The position numbers were made by a program, and so were the translations under genes. DNA of 57,775 nt, from contig CAMYOL010000020.1 in NCBI GenBank assembly GCA_947260005.1, positions 1-57,775 on the forward strand, in the 5' to 3' direction. The notes beneath the pieces are model-generated. The model was not told where the DNA came from and searched no databases. It saw only the letters and a list, made by a program, of their open reading frames with translations. Below are positions 49,413 to 57,775 of the stretch, one piece after another. Source of the stretch: an uncultured Ectothiorhodospiraceae bacterium. Its GTDB lineage: Bacteria; Pseudomonadota; Gammaproteobacteria; UBA6429; Thiohalophilaceae. Numbering within the stretch: the first letter of the stretch is position 1; every line of letters begins with the position of its first letter.

Positions 49413-50528
49413 TCAATTTATACTTACTGATTCGGAAGAATCAGTCGCAGACTCATTTTCTACGACTTCTTTATCTTCAAGTAAGGGCTCAAAATCTGCC
49501 TTAACGCGAGATTTAAAGTAAGCTTCTTCGGGAGCAATAATATTGGCATCAATCAGTCTCATTAAAGCAGTGTCCATACGCTGCATACCGACCATGCCAC
49601 CACTTTGAATCACGTTTTCTATCTGATCAATTTTTCCTTCACGAATCAGATTCGACACGGCTGCATTATTAATTAATATTTCCAGAGCGGGAACACGTCC
49701 TTTATTATCGATCTTGCGTACCAGTTGTTGTGATATAACACCAACTAATGATGTCGATAACATCGTCCTAACATAAGGTTCTTCACCGGCCGGAAAAGCA
49801 TTAATAATCCGATCAACCGAAGCAGCTGCTCCATTGGTATGTAATGTAGCTAGTACAAGAATTCCCATCTCAGCTGCAGTAAGGGCAAGATGAATAGTTT
49901 CTCTGTCACGCATTTCACCGACTAGAATAACATCAGGATCCTCTCGTAAGGCAGAGAGTAGTGCCTTTGAAAATGAGGGGGTATGGGTTCCTATTTCACG
50001 TTGACTGAATAAACATTTTTTAGTTTCGTGTACAAATTCAACCGGATCTTCAATGGTAATAATATGACCATGGCGTTCTTCATTTATGAAGTCGACCATT
50101 CCCGATAGAGTAGTTGATTTACCTGAACCGGTCGGACCGGTAACTAAAATAAGTCCTTTTCGATGTCGGGTTAAATTTTTCAGAACTGGAGGAAGACCTA
50201 GTTGATTTAATGAAGTAATTTTTGTCGGGATGGTTCTAAATACGGCTCCCAAGCCACCTAAATGTTGGAATACATTCACACGGAACCGGGCCGTTTCACT
50301 AAATTCATATGAAAAATCGGTATTACCCTTTTCTTTGAATTCAGGAAGACATTGCTCAGGTATAAGTTGATATACAAGCTCATAGACATCATCAGCAGTC
50401 AGCTCACGGTATTTAACTGCATAAGCAATACCATGCATGCGAATGCGTGGCGGGTTGCCCGCAACAAGGTGAAGGTCAGAGCCATTCTGAGCCAATACAA
50501 GATCCAAAAATGTGTGTATACGCTGCAT
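49413..50528 (-). CDS. PilT/PilU-family pilus retraction ATPase (second copy)
   Basis: A 371-residue type II/IV secretion-type ATPase of the PilT/PilU group. Motifs: Walker A GPTGSGKSTT, the Asp-box region ITIEDPVEFVH, Walker B region EDPDVILVGEMRDRETI, His-box LATLHTNGAAASVDRII, and the PAGEEPYVRTMLS segment. A C-terminal tail rich in acidic and Ser residues (ENESATDSSESVSIN) extends beyond the ATPase core and could be a phosphorylation target. It begins 2 bases after the stop of the paralogous upstream gene. PilU is a possible name, but classification by eye is not safe. Confidence 0.88.
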   Translation of the reverse strand: MQRIHTFLDLVLAQNGSDLHLVAGNPPRIRMHGIAYAVKYRELTADDVYELVYQLIPEQCLPEFKEKGNTDFSYEFSETARFRVNVFQHLGGLGAVFRTIPTKITSLNQLGLPPVLKNLTRHRKGLILVTGPTGSGKSTTLSGMVDFINEERHGHIITIEDPVEFVHETKKCLFSQREIGTHTPSFSKALLSALREDPDVILVGEMRDRETIHLALTAAEMGILVLATLHTNGAAASVDRIINAFPAGEEPYVRTMLSTSLVGVISQQLVRKIDNKGRVPALEILINNAAVSNLIREGKIDQIENVIQSGGMVGMQRMDTALMRLIDANIIAPEEAYFKSRVKADFEPLLEDKEVVENESATDSSESVSIN

Positions 50529-50530
50529 AA

Positions 50531-51628
50531 TCAGGTGATCGCCAGGTTGACTTGAGGTAAGAGATCGGGGTTAGCAACGAATCGTTGAAATAATTTTTTA
50601 TCAGCGGCATGCAAATAGGCATCATCTGGATCGACTTCTTTATTCTTAACCGCTTCAAGCAGTGCATGATCTAATAATTGCATACCTGAATCACGACTTG
50701 TCTGCATGATCGATGGAATTTGAAATAGTTTATTGGTAACTATTAAATTCGAAATAGCAGGGTTGTTGATCATAATCTCAAGCACGGCATTTCTATGTCG
50801 ACCGTCAGCAGATCGGATCAGTTTTTGGCTGATAACTGCATTGAGGTGTTGAGCTAAAAATGATTTAGCTAATGTTTTTTGTTCTGTCGGCATCGCATCA
50901 ATAATTCGGTCAAGACTTTTAACCGCACTCGTTGTATGCAGTGTGCCTAAAACGAGATGTCCTGTTTCTGCAGCAGTCATCGCCATTGAAATAGTTTCGG
51001 TGTCGCGTAATTCGCCAACCAGAATAATATCAGGATCTTCGCGAAGAGCAGAGCGTAAACCTTCTATAAAGCTCTCGACATGCATGCCTACAGAACGTTG
51101 AATGACTAATGACTGCTTGCTTTTGTGTACATATTCAATCGGGTCTTCAAGTGTAATAATGTTGAAACGACGATTACGATTCAGCCAGTCGATCATGGCG
51201 GCTAAAGTTGTAGATTTACCTGTACCAGTTGCTCCTGTGACTAATATTAATCCCTGCGTTGCATGCAGAAACTTTTCAATAACTGGGGGCAAACCTAGAT
51301 CTTCAAAGCTGGGAATTTTGGGGGCGATGGCTCGGAACGAAGCACCTATTCCAGTTACCTTATGGAACATATTTACCCTGAAACGTCCAACTTCCTCATC
51401 TTCATAAGAAAAATCCAGGTCCTGCCGACTGTCGAATTGTTCTATTTGTACAGGATTCAGAATTTCTCTCAGCAAATCGGAGATTTCGTTATCCGATAAG
51501 TCACGATATTTGATCGGCGATAAATCACCATGTAGGCGTACTAATGGTGGTGAGCCGACCGCAAAATGTATATCAGAACCACCTTGTTGTCGGCCAAGTT
51601 TTAAAAATGCATTTATTCTGGCGCTCAT
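50531..51628 (-). CDS. PilT-family pilus retraction ATPase (first copy)
   Basis: A 365-residue hexameric ATPase of the PilT family that depolymerises type IV pili. Motifs: Walker A GATGTGKSTT, ITLEDPIEYVH, Walker B region EDPDIILVGELRDTETI, His-box LGTLHTTSAVKSLDRIID. The usual C-terminal PilT AIRNLIRE motif is not seen; the corresponding segment reads NPAISNLIVTNKLFQIPSIM. The paralogous ATPase follows directly, and the kinase gene abuts upstream with no gap. No pilin or pilus assembly gene is in the window, so the pilus it serves is encoded elsewhere. Confidence 0.88.
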   Translation of the reverse strand: MSARINAFLKLGRQQGGSDIHFAVGSPPLVRLHGDLSPIKYRDLSDNEISDLLREILNPVQIEQFDSRQDLDFSYEDEEVGRFRVNMFHKVTGIGASFRAIAPKIPSFEDLGLPPVIEKFLHATQGLILVTGATGTGKSTTLAAMIDWLNRNRRFNIITLEDPIEYVHKSKQSLVIQRSVGMHVESFIEGLRSALREDPDIILVGELRDTETISMAMTAAETGHLVLGTLHTTSAVKSLDRIIDAMPTEQKTLAKSFLAQHLNAVISQKLIRSADGRHRNAVLEIMINNPAISNLIVTNKLFQIPSIMQTSRDSGMQLLDHALLEAVKNKEVDPDDAYLHAADKKLFQRFVANPDLLPQVNLAIT

Positions 51629-53998
51629 TTAATCAGACTCCGAATGAGAAATTTCACCCAGTGCTGCGGACAATTCTTCAGCGGTCTGGTAACGATCATC
51701 AGGATTGAGTGACATGGTTTTCATAATCACATCGCTAAGTTCATTGGATATTTTTGGGTTGGCTTTACTTGCCGGAACCGCCTTACCTTCAACGTGTTGA
51801 AAGAGTGTGGCCAGATGGTCTTCACCTTTGTAAGGTGAACGGCCAACGAAAATTTCATATAAAAGGATTCCTAGACTGTATATATCAGTCCTTTGGTCAA
51901 TAGTGCGCGCTCTTACCTGTTCTGGTGCCATATACGTTGGTGTTCCAACTAATATTCCTGTTTTGGTTATTCGAGAATCAGCTGAACTCGCCGCGGCGGC
52001 GAGTCCGAAGTCGACGATCTTTACCTCATCATTACTATTAACCAAAATATTGGCGGGTTTTAAGTCTCGGTGTACCACGTCTTGCTTATGTGCAAACCCG
52101 ACCCCCTCGCAAATTTGTTTAAAGGTATTAATCGTTCGTTCAACTGAAGGGTTTTTGTTGGTTTTCATTTCAAAAGCAAGTGAGTGACTTTCAAAATATT
52201 CCATTGAAATTGCGTATGTGTTTCCGAAGGTGATAAAGTCATAAATTCGGATTATTTTTTCATGCGTTATTTTTCGAGCGTAACGTAATTCATGAATAAA
52301 ACGTTGTATAATATTCTCATCCGATGACATATGAGCATTTAAGAATTTCATAATTATCTGGTCACTGACCATCATATCTTCAACCAATACAACAATCCCG
52401 AAAGCACCTTTGCCAATATGTTTTACGACTTTATATCGGTTGGCGATAATGTATCCGGGTGTGATTTTAGATGCATCCAGTATATGGGCAACTTCGGTTG
52501 TGTTTTCAGATTCCGATAAATCGAGAATGCCGGCGCTGGTATCCTCTGGTTTTTTTGTTGGCAGTTCAGTGTTTGCCATTGTAGGCATGCTGGACCCAGA
52601 TGAGCTTATTTGTTGAGTGGATGCAGCTTCATTCATTATCTTGGATCCAATATCCTCAAGTGACGTATTTTGGTCCATATTTTCGGTTTTCGCGAATTCA
52701 CTGATTGCTAAAAGCATTTCCTTTCGCACTTCTCCGTTTGCTTGATTCGCTTTTTCCATTAATTGCGGGACACAATCCTGTCCCGCAATAGTAATGATGG
52801 ACTTTACAATAATATGAGCCGATTCAGCATATTTGTCGATGGCTTTGAATAATTCCGGCACCGCGCGTTGATCGCCCATTTGTGTAAGTGCATCAATGGC
52901 TCGTTCACGCACCCACCAGTCATCGTCATCCAAGGCCTGAACCAGATAAAAATAGGCGCGCTCGTCTTTGACTGAATTTAATATCTCAATTGCCGTTCGG
53001 CGTAAAAATTCATCTTTATCACTTAATAATGAAATTACCGCTTCAACCACACGTGGTCCCCCGATTGTACCGAGCGCGTCAGCCGCGCGCACACGTACCC
53101 ACCAGTCAGCGTCTCGCATAGCAATAAGTAAATTCTTAATCGCACGTGGGTCGGCTACTTCGTTTAGGACTTCAACTGCAGCGCGACGAACATATTCCGA
53201 ATCATCATTTAAAACTTCAATCAGATATCCGACCGTATCAGGATCCTGGATCTTGACCAACGCCTCGATTGCCTTGGCCTGAACTTTCATGTCAGCATCG
53301 CGTAGCAGTGGACAAATACGTGCGGCAGACACTTGCATGTTTAAATTGCTAATACCCTCGAGGGCATGTTGACGGACAAGTTTGTTTGAATCTGTTAACG
53401 AACGAATTAAAACACTGCGGACAGACTCATTATTAAACTGAGATAAAATCTTAAGAGTTTGTATTCGAACCGAGACATCTGCGTCGTCAGCATATTTAAG
53501 CAAATAGGGGACGACATCCGGAGTGGCGACCGCATGTATTAAATGAAAAGCCAGATTTCGTTTATTTTTATCCTGAGTTTCCAGCAGAGCGGTTACTTTG
53601 CGGAGATTTAAGTGTGATTTTTTCATCCCCAGGATCTGTAATAAAAGTTTTTTCGGTATTTCCGGATCGTCAAGTAGTTTTAACAGACTGTTTGGATCGT
53701 AGGTATTACTGGTAGCAAGAATTTTTGCAATACTGGCCACTAAATGTCGATCAGGTTCGGCTAAAGCATCAATAAAATCATGCAGAGATTTGTTATCAAG
53801 TAATTTAACTAACAGGCTTTCTATTGTCTTATTGCCAGGGGAGTCGAGTAGTGCGTCGATAAGTTTGGGTACTGCAGCACGACCGATATGCTTAATTTTT
53901 GAATGCGCAGCAATGAATTCAGGATCCTTCGGGTTTTCTGAATCCAGAAGCGCATCAATTGCTTTATTTATTTTGAAACCGTCTAACAGGCTCATCAT
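51629..53998 (-). CDS. HEAT-repeat protein fused to a Ser/Thr protein kinase
   Basis: A 789-residue two-part protein. Residues about 1-440 are HEAT/PBS-lyase-like repeats of roughly 31 residues (for example DSEYVRRAAVEVLNEVADPR, DDWWVRERAIDALTQMGDQR), a scaffold for protein binding. A Ser-rich linker (about 440-515) leads to a complete Hanks-type kinase (522-785): glycine loop IGKGAFGIV, Lys551 in IIMKFL, HRDLKPAN, DFG and MAPEQV. All catalytic residues are present, so it should be active. No membrane segment or sensor domain is seen; the HEAT part may sense or dock a partner. It abuts the PilT gene and an FHA gene follows in the operon. Confidence 0.92.
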   Translation of the reverse strand: MMSLLDGFKINKAIDALLDSENPKDPEFIAAHSKIKHIGRAAVPKLIDALLDSPGNKTIESLLVKLLDNKSLHDFIDALAEPDRHLVASIAKILATSNTYDPNSLLKLLDDPEIPKKLLLQILGMKKSHLNLRKVTALLETQDKNKRNLAFHLIHAVATPDVVPYLLKYADDADVSVRIQTLKILSQFNNESVRSVLIRSLTDSNKLVRQHALEGISNLNMQVSAARICPLLRDADMKVQAKAIEALVKIQDPDTVGYLIEVLNDDSEYVRRAAVEVLNEVADPRAIKNLLIAMRDADWWVRVRAADALGTIGGPRVVEAVISLLSDKDEFLRRTAIEILNSVKDERAYFYLVQALDDDDWWVRERAIDALTQMGDQRAVPELFKAIDKYAESAHIIVKSIITIAGQDCVPQLMEKANQANGEVRKEMLLAISEFAKTENMDQNTSLEDIGSKIMNEAASTQQISSSGSSMPTMANTELPTKKPEDTSAGILDLSESENTTEVAHILDASKITPGYIIANRYKVVKHIGKGAFGIVVLVEDMMVSDQIIMKFLNAHMSSDENIIQRFIHELRYARKITHEKIIRIYDFITFGNTYAISMEYFESHSLAFEMKTNKNPSVERTINTFKQICEGVGFAHKQDVVHRDLKPANILVNSNDEVKIVDFGLAAAASSADSRITKTGILVGTPTYMAPEQVRARTIDQRTDIYSLGILLYEIFVGRSPYKGEDHLATLFQHVEGKAVPASKANPKISNELSDVIMKTMSLNPDDRYQTAEELSAALGEISHSESD

Positions 53999-54009
53999 TT
54001 TATTTTTAT

Positions 54010-54498
54010 TTAAACTCGTTGGCTGCTTAAGTTGCTGGTCACTTGAATGATGTAAGATTTATTAATCATGCAGACTTGATCTGCGGTAGTGTGAAGTCTT
54101 ACAAATCGTTCCTGTCCCTGGTTTAAATAATCGTATAAACGAGAGCGATCATTTGGTAATACTTCGATGATTTCACCGTCAATCACGGAGCCATCCATAA
54201 GATGGGCGATGCAGGGTAAAGTAGTGTATTTAGAATCGTCGGGTTTGCTGCCTTCATATTCAACCCTCACTATCGAGGCACGATTGTAAAAACGAAGCTC
54301 ATCTGGCTTTTCGCGTTGTAACACTAAAAATGGAGAAGTATCATTTAACACATATGAAGGATCTTCCCGACTGCCATCATCTTCACCAATCGTGACAAAA
54401 ATAGAGCCCGTCACGAGTCCTTCAGGGTGCACCCACATATTTACCTGACGAAGTGCTTTAGCTATTTTAAGTGGTTTATTTCCCACCACTTCCTCCAT
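54010..54498 (-). CDS. Conserved protein of unknown function heading the kinase/PilT operon
   Basis: A 162-residue soluble protein with no signal peptide or membrane segment. The predicted strands RFYNRASIVRVEYEG and CIAHLMDGSVIDGEIIEVLPNDRSRLYDYLNQG resemble small beta-barrel modules that appear in proteins of kinase or pilus operons (DUF6812-like), though I do not recognise a named function. It is the first gene of the five-gene minus-strand operon, 11 bases before the HEAT-kinase gene, so a role in that pathway is likely. Start ATG at 54498. Confidence 0.65.
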   Translation of the reverse strand: MEEVVGNKPLKIAKALRQVNMWVHPEGLVTGSIFVTIGEDDGSREDPSYVLNDTSPFLVLQREKPDELRFYNRASIVRVEYEGSKPDDSKYTTLPCIAHLMDGSVIDGEIIEVLPNDRSRLYDYLNQGQERFVRLHTTADQVCMINKSYIIQVTSNLSSQRV

Positions 54499-54652
54499 TA
54501 TTACAATTTACAGATCTAATAAGTATATATAGAAAATAATCATCTGCGAACGACAAATGCTTGTTCTTGCAGATAATTTTACATTAATACACAATAATAT
54601 TAAGTGAATAAAAAGTAAACATATTACTGAGTTAGTGCTCTGGATCGAGCAT

Positions 54653-55132
54653 TCAGATAATACGACCACCACGTACAAAGCGTTTACGCCAGTAGGGAGA
54701 GTCCAGTTCGCCAATGGACACTTTTTTGCCTGAAGATGGCGCATGAACGAACTGGTTATTGCCTAAATAGATCCCAACATGTGAAATTTTACGACGGTGA
54801 ATGCGAAAAAATAACAGGTCGCCACGGCGGATTGATTTTTTTGATACGGGTTTGCTGGCTTTATATTGTGCACTCGATGTTCTAGGCAGCGTTATCCCGA
54901 CTTGAAGGTAACTGAAATAAACCAATCCGCTACAGTCGAAGCCAGTTTTAGGTGTATTTCCACCATAACGATACTGTACGCCTATCATTGATTTAGCAAT
55001 GCTAATGACTTGTTCAGGCGTTGCACCAGAGCGATTATCCGGTTTTACTGGCGTTCTGGTTGTGCTGCTGCAGCCCATCAAATTGGCAAAGAAAAAGGAA
55101 CAAACGAGAAAGCTTGTGAATTTATTCAGCAT
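54653..55132 (-). CDS. NlpC/P60-family peptidoglycan endopeptidase lipoprotein
   Basis: A 159-residue outer-membrane lipoprotein with a lipobox LMGC (Cys21). The NlpC/P60 domain (about 40-150) has the full triad: Cys in KTGFDCSGLVYFSY, His in ISHVGIYLGNN and the polar His in QFVHAPSSGKK. It cuts cell-wall peptide crosslinks, as in the Spr/MepS and YafL group. It is monocistronic, with 150 bases separating it from the kinase operon. The basic C-terminus (WRKRFVRGGRII) is typical of the family. Confidence 0.9.
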   Translation of the reverse strand: MLNKFTSFLVCSFFFANLMGCSSTTRTPVKPDNRSGATPEQVISIAKSMIGVQYRYGGNTPKTGFDCSGLVYFSYLQVGITLPRTSSAQYKASKPVSKKSIRRGDLLFFRIHRRKISHVGIYLGNNQFVHAPSSGKKVSIGELDSPYWRKRFVRGGRII

Positions 55133-55333
55133 ATTAGTTGTCTCGGTTTCACCGTTTAAAAGTTTATCTATACTCTATGAATATCATAATAATTCTAGTA
55201 AATACAACAAGTAAAGCTAGTTAATTAAAGTTATTTACGAAATAAATTGCGTGATATTGATCTCATAAAAGCATATTAATACTATAGTCATATGCGAATC
55301 TGGCGATAAATCAACCAAGTATGAGATACTATT

Positions 55334-55765
55334 ATGTTAGAACATATCACACATACCGCCAATTCTATCTATGCACGGGCTGTTTCGCCGTCACAGGAAG
55401 GATTATTACGCACAGAACAACAGCATAATATAACTGAAAAACCTCAGACAGCGGTTAAAAACGAGCAGGCTGAACAGATTCGTCAGGATCATAAGGTTCA
55501 GGATAGACGTGAAGAACGCCGAGAATTAGCCAGATATCGGGCGAATAATGAGCACCCGACAAATTCCTCAAAACATGCACAAAGCCAGGCAAGTCAACTT
55601 GCCGATAAATTACTAGAATCAGTTCGACAATCCCGGCAGGAACGAGTCAAGGTAGAGCGCTTTAAAGCGGCCAGTGAGTCTGTCAGTCAGCAGTCGAGAT
55701 TGAACCGCACCTATCAACCAACGAGCCCAGTTGAACACCCACGATTTGTAGATGAGATAGCCTAA
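55334..55765 (+). CDS. Hydrophilic protein of unknown function
   Basis: A 143-residue protein, very rich in Gln, Arg, Glu and Ser, predicted to be largely helical or disordered (QDRREERRELARYRANNE; QASQLADKLLESVRQSRQER). No signal peptide, membrane segment, Cys or known motif. It starts at an ATG at 55334 after an AT-rich leader without a strong ribosome-binding site. The coding frame is open without an overlapping competitor and its composition is protein-like, so a real gene is probable. Neighbours (NlpC/P60 lipoprotein, malate dehydrogenase) do not suggest a role. Confidence 0.55.
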   Translation: MLEHITHTANSIYARAVSPSQEGLLRTEQQHNITEKPQTAVKNEQAEQIRQDHKVQDRREERRELARYRANNEHPTNSSKHAQSQASQLADKLLESVRQSRQERVKVERFKAASESVSQQSRLNRTYQPTSPVEHPRFVDEIA

Positions 55766-55845
55766 ACGTTTATCTTAGAGTTGAAAGTAATGAGAGGAAA
55801 TATGCTGTTAGCTAAGTTAATTACAGCTAACTAGCTGTCGAAGAC

Positions 55846-56766
55846 TTATTCCATGTTCGATATATGTTCAGCAATTTCATCAGCAGAGAACCGTAACTGG
55901 TCAAGTTCCTCCTGATTCAGTGGAAGTTCAATAATTTTAGTGACACCACTACCACCTAATACAGTAGGTGTTCCCAGGGCAATTCCCTGATAACCATACT
56001 CACCTTTTAACACGGCCACGCAAGGTAAGATATGGTTGCGGTCGTTAACTATCGCATCGAGCATTGTGACGACAGACGCTGCGGCTGCTATACATCCGCT
56101 AACTCCTTTATAACTGACAATTTCGCCGCCTGCTTTGCGAGTTTGTTGTACCAATTGCTGGATTTGATCGGTATCCAGGAACACGTCGATTGGAATGCCG
56201 TTAATGCGAGAAAAACGTGGTAATGGCACCATGCTATCGCCGTGACCACCAATAACTAATGCAGAAATCTCCTTGACGGCAAAACCAGTTTTACTGCCTA
56301 TTAAACTCGCCATTCTTGCAGAATCGAGAATGCAGGACAGTCCAAGGACACGACTCCGAGGCCATCCGGTAAGTTTCCAGGCGTAATAAGTTAAAATATC
56401 GACTGGATTTGTCACGATAATTAAATACGCTTCGGGGGCATAACGAAGAATATTATCTATGATTTCGGTTAGGATTGTTTTGTTCTGTGCGAGTAAATCG
56501 AGTCTTGACATCCCGGGTTTGCGCGATACCCCAGCGGTTATAACCACAATATCGGCATTATGCATGGATTGATAGTCACCGCTACCAAATATTATCGACT
56601 TTGACTCGAACAATGGCAGAGCATGCTGTATGTCGAGAGCGATCCCCTTGGCATAGTCTGCACTGCGCCCAATGAGCACGATGTCACTACAAAAATTCTC
56701 ACGCGCCAGTTGTTGTGCCGTAGATTGACCAACTTGTCCGGTTCCGATTATGGCTATTTTTTTCAT
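55846..56766 (-). CDS. mdh: Malate dehydrogenase (LDH-like type)
   Basis: A 306-residue NAD-dependent dehydrogenase. The Rossmann loop is IGTGQVGQ; the substrate loop reads VSRKPGMSRLDLL, in which Arg (not Gln) at the discriminating position indicates malate rather than lactate. The catalytic His is in VIGGHGDSMVPL, with an Arg/Asp pair in LGLSCILDSARM. It interconverts malate and oxaloacetate in the TCA cycle. It stands alone on the minus strand. Naming as mdh rests on the discriminating Arg. Confidence 0.88.
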   Translation of the reverse strand: MKKIAIIGTGQVGQSTAQQLARENFCSDIVLIGRSADYAKGIALDIQHALPLFESKSIIFGSGDYQSMHNADIVVITAGVSRKPGMSRLDLLAQNKTILTEIIDNILRYAPEAYLIIVTNPVDILTYYAWKLTGWPRSRVLGLSCILDSARMASLIGSKTGFAVKEISALVIGGHGDSMVPLPRFSRINGIPIDVFLDTDQIQQLVQQTRKAGGEIVSYKGVSGCIAAAASVVTMLDAIVNDRNHILPCVAVLKGEYGYQGIALGTPTVLGGSGVTKIIELPLNQEELDQLRFSADEIAEHISNME

Positions 56767-56928
56767 TAAATATTCCGTGGTATTCCTGGAGATTTATTGT
56801 CCTAATTTAGTTTATTTTTCGAGTTGAAACAATTTTCTTTCTCATAGCTGTGAATGCGTGCGTAATTCATAAAATAGGTTAAGATATGCCTTATAGTAAA
56901 ACTTAGTATTAACCTCAAGGGCAAATTT

Positions 56929-57504
56929 ATGGATCTCGGTTTATTAATTGTTATTGCTATCATTGTCGTTATCATTTTCTACACGATCATCGTTTATAAC
57001 GGCTTGGTCAGTTTAAAGCACAACGTCTCTAAGGCCTGGTCAAATATTGATGTTTTGTTAAAGCAACGTCACGATGAATTACCAAAACTAGTTGAAGTTT
57101 GTAAGCAGTATAAGAATTTTGAGCAAGATACCCTGGAGCGAGTTATCAAAGCACGTTCTGCGGTGATGAGTGCGCGGCAGCATGAAGATATGGGTGCTTT
57201 AGGCGCAGCTGAATCGCAATTACGTTTGGGATTGGGTAATTTATTTGCCCTGGCAGAAAATTATCCAGAGCTTAAAGCGAACTCGAACTTTCAACAACTT
57301 CAATCACGTATCTCGCAATTAGAAAATAGTATCGCTGATCGTCGTGAAGTTTATAATGAAAGTGTGAATCTGAATAATGTCCGTATTGAGCAATTTCCTG
57401 ATGTCATTATTGCCCGCATGTTTGCATTTAGAGACTTTTCATTGTTAGAGTTTAGTGATGCTGAAATACAGGATGTGGATATAAAGTCGCTATTTAATAG
57501 TTAA
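56929..57504 (+). CDS. lemA: LemA-family membrane protein
   Basis: A 191-residue protein with one N-terminal membrane helix (about 4-25) and a long helical cytoplasmic or periplasmic domain. The family block YNGLVSLKHNVSKAWSNIDVLLKQRHDELPKLVEVCKQY is complete, followed by the NFQQLQSRISQLENSIADRRE helix. Function is not established for the family. The next gene, 16 bases on, encodes a GIDE-type membrane protein, the usual partner of LemA in gammaproteobacteria. Complete and normal in length. Confidence 0.92.
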   Translation: MDLGLLIVIAIIVVIIFYTIIVYNGLVSLKHNVSKAWSNIDVLLKQRHDELPKLVEVCKQYKNFEQDTLERVIKARSAVMSARQHEDMGALGAAESQLRLGLGNLFALAENYPELKANSNFQQLQSRISQLENSIADRREVYNESVNLNNVRIEQFPDVIIARMFAFRDFSLLEFSDAEIQDVDIKSLFNS

Positions 57505-57520
57505 TTCACTGGACTTAGTT

Positions 57521-57775
57521 ATGTCGGAATTCGACTCGTGGGAAAGCATGGCTCGCAGTTCAGGCTCGGACGATTTTTGGGTATGGTTTTCTATATTATT
57601 TCTTATCGGATTGGCTTGCGGCTTTGGTATTTTTTATTTTGTACGTCGTGCCCGTATTATTCAAAATACACCAACTTCCAAGATACGGTCTGCTCCACAA
57701 GGTTATGTTGAACTGATAGGGCATCTTAAGTATCTGGGTCAACAACCCATTGTTGCCCCCTTAACGGGAATAGCT
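57521..57775 (+). CDS. GIDE-type (E3 ligase-like) membrane protein, N-terminal part, cut by window edge
   Basis: The first 85 residues run to the window end without a stop. A membrane helix (about 19-42) is followed by SAPQGYVELIGHLKYLGQQPIVAPLTGIA, the opening of the GIDE domain found in bacterial homologues of mitochondrial E3 ligase MAPL, but without the RING domain in bacteria. It typically sits downstream of lemA, as here. The activity of bacterial members is unknown. Confidence 0.8.
   Translation, partial: MSEFDSWESMARSSGSDDFWVWFSILFLIGLACGFGIFYFVRRARIIQNTPTSKIRSAPQGYVELIGHLKYLGQQPIVAPLTGIA

Noticed and set aside
55846-56766. Lactate dehydrogenase
   Set aside because: The substrate loop has Arg at the position that is Gln in lactate dehydrogenases, favouring malate.

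Overview
The window looks like an AT-rich chromosomal segment from a gammaproteobacterial chemolithoautotroph, most likely a sulfur oxidiser. This placement is inferred from gene content: a CbbR-type regulator beside a DAB inorganic-carbon uptake operon, a large multihaem c-type cytochrome, a DsrK/HdrD-like Fe-S protein remnant, storage-glycogen genes, and several typical gammaproteobacterial housekeeping genes (typA, mdh, lemA, a small SAP-domain protein). No rRNA, tRNA, phage, insertion sequence or CRISPR array was recognised.

Layout. (1) 1-8129: the end of cbbR, then a tightly packed carbon-uptake operon: dabB, a 253-residue membrane protein, dabA, a PII-like protein and a SulP transporter. 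(2) 8130-13471: a lone 32-haem lipoprotein cytochrome behind an AT-rich region and a short structured leader, then a scar in which a decayed mobA is joined head to head with the 3' part of an Fe-S oxidoreductase, then a small SAP-domain gene. (3) 13496-26247: glycogen metabolism in four blocks: glgB-glgA (-), glgC-GH57-malQ (+), and pgm-glgP (-). (4) 26650-27970: an acyltransferase and a membrane-anchored thioredoxin-like protein. (5) 28359-38762: a guanidine import and degradation operon: ABC transporter, NikR-like regulator, two DUF1989 proteins (carboxyguanidine deiminase subunits), a biotin-dependent guanidine carboxylase and allophanate hydrolase. A guanidine-II (mini-ykkC) riboswitch-like double hairpin sits inside the operon just before the carboxylase, and a good intrinsic terminator closes it. 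(6) typA. (7) 41386-43427: a STAS protein plus a REC-PP2C-HATPase partner-switching pair. (8) 43517-48721: tetR, TolC-like and RND efflux genes with no adaptor gene, preceded by a 36-bp perfect palindrome. (9) 48718-54498 (-): an unusual signalling and type IV pilus operon: small conserved protein, HEAT-repeat/Ser-Thr kinase fusion, two PilT-family ATPases and an FHA protein. (10) 54653-57775: NlpC/P60 lipoprotein, an unrecognised 143-residue protein, malate dehydrogenase, LemA and a truncated GIDE-type protein.

How the genes work together. The dab/SulP block would concentrate bicarbonate for carbon fixation, and the glycogen genes would store and remobilise the fixed carbon. The guanidine operon should supply nitrogen: guanidine is carboxylated, deiminated to allophanate and hydrolysed to ammonia and CO2. 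The most noteworthy items are the intra-operonic guanidine-II-like element paired with a NikR homologue that lacks two nickel ligands, the HEAT-kinase/PilT/PilT/FHA operon, the 32-haem lipoprotein, the extra membrane subunit in the dab operon, and the mobA/Fe-S rearrangement scar.
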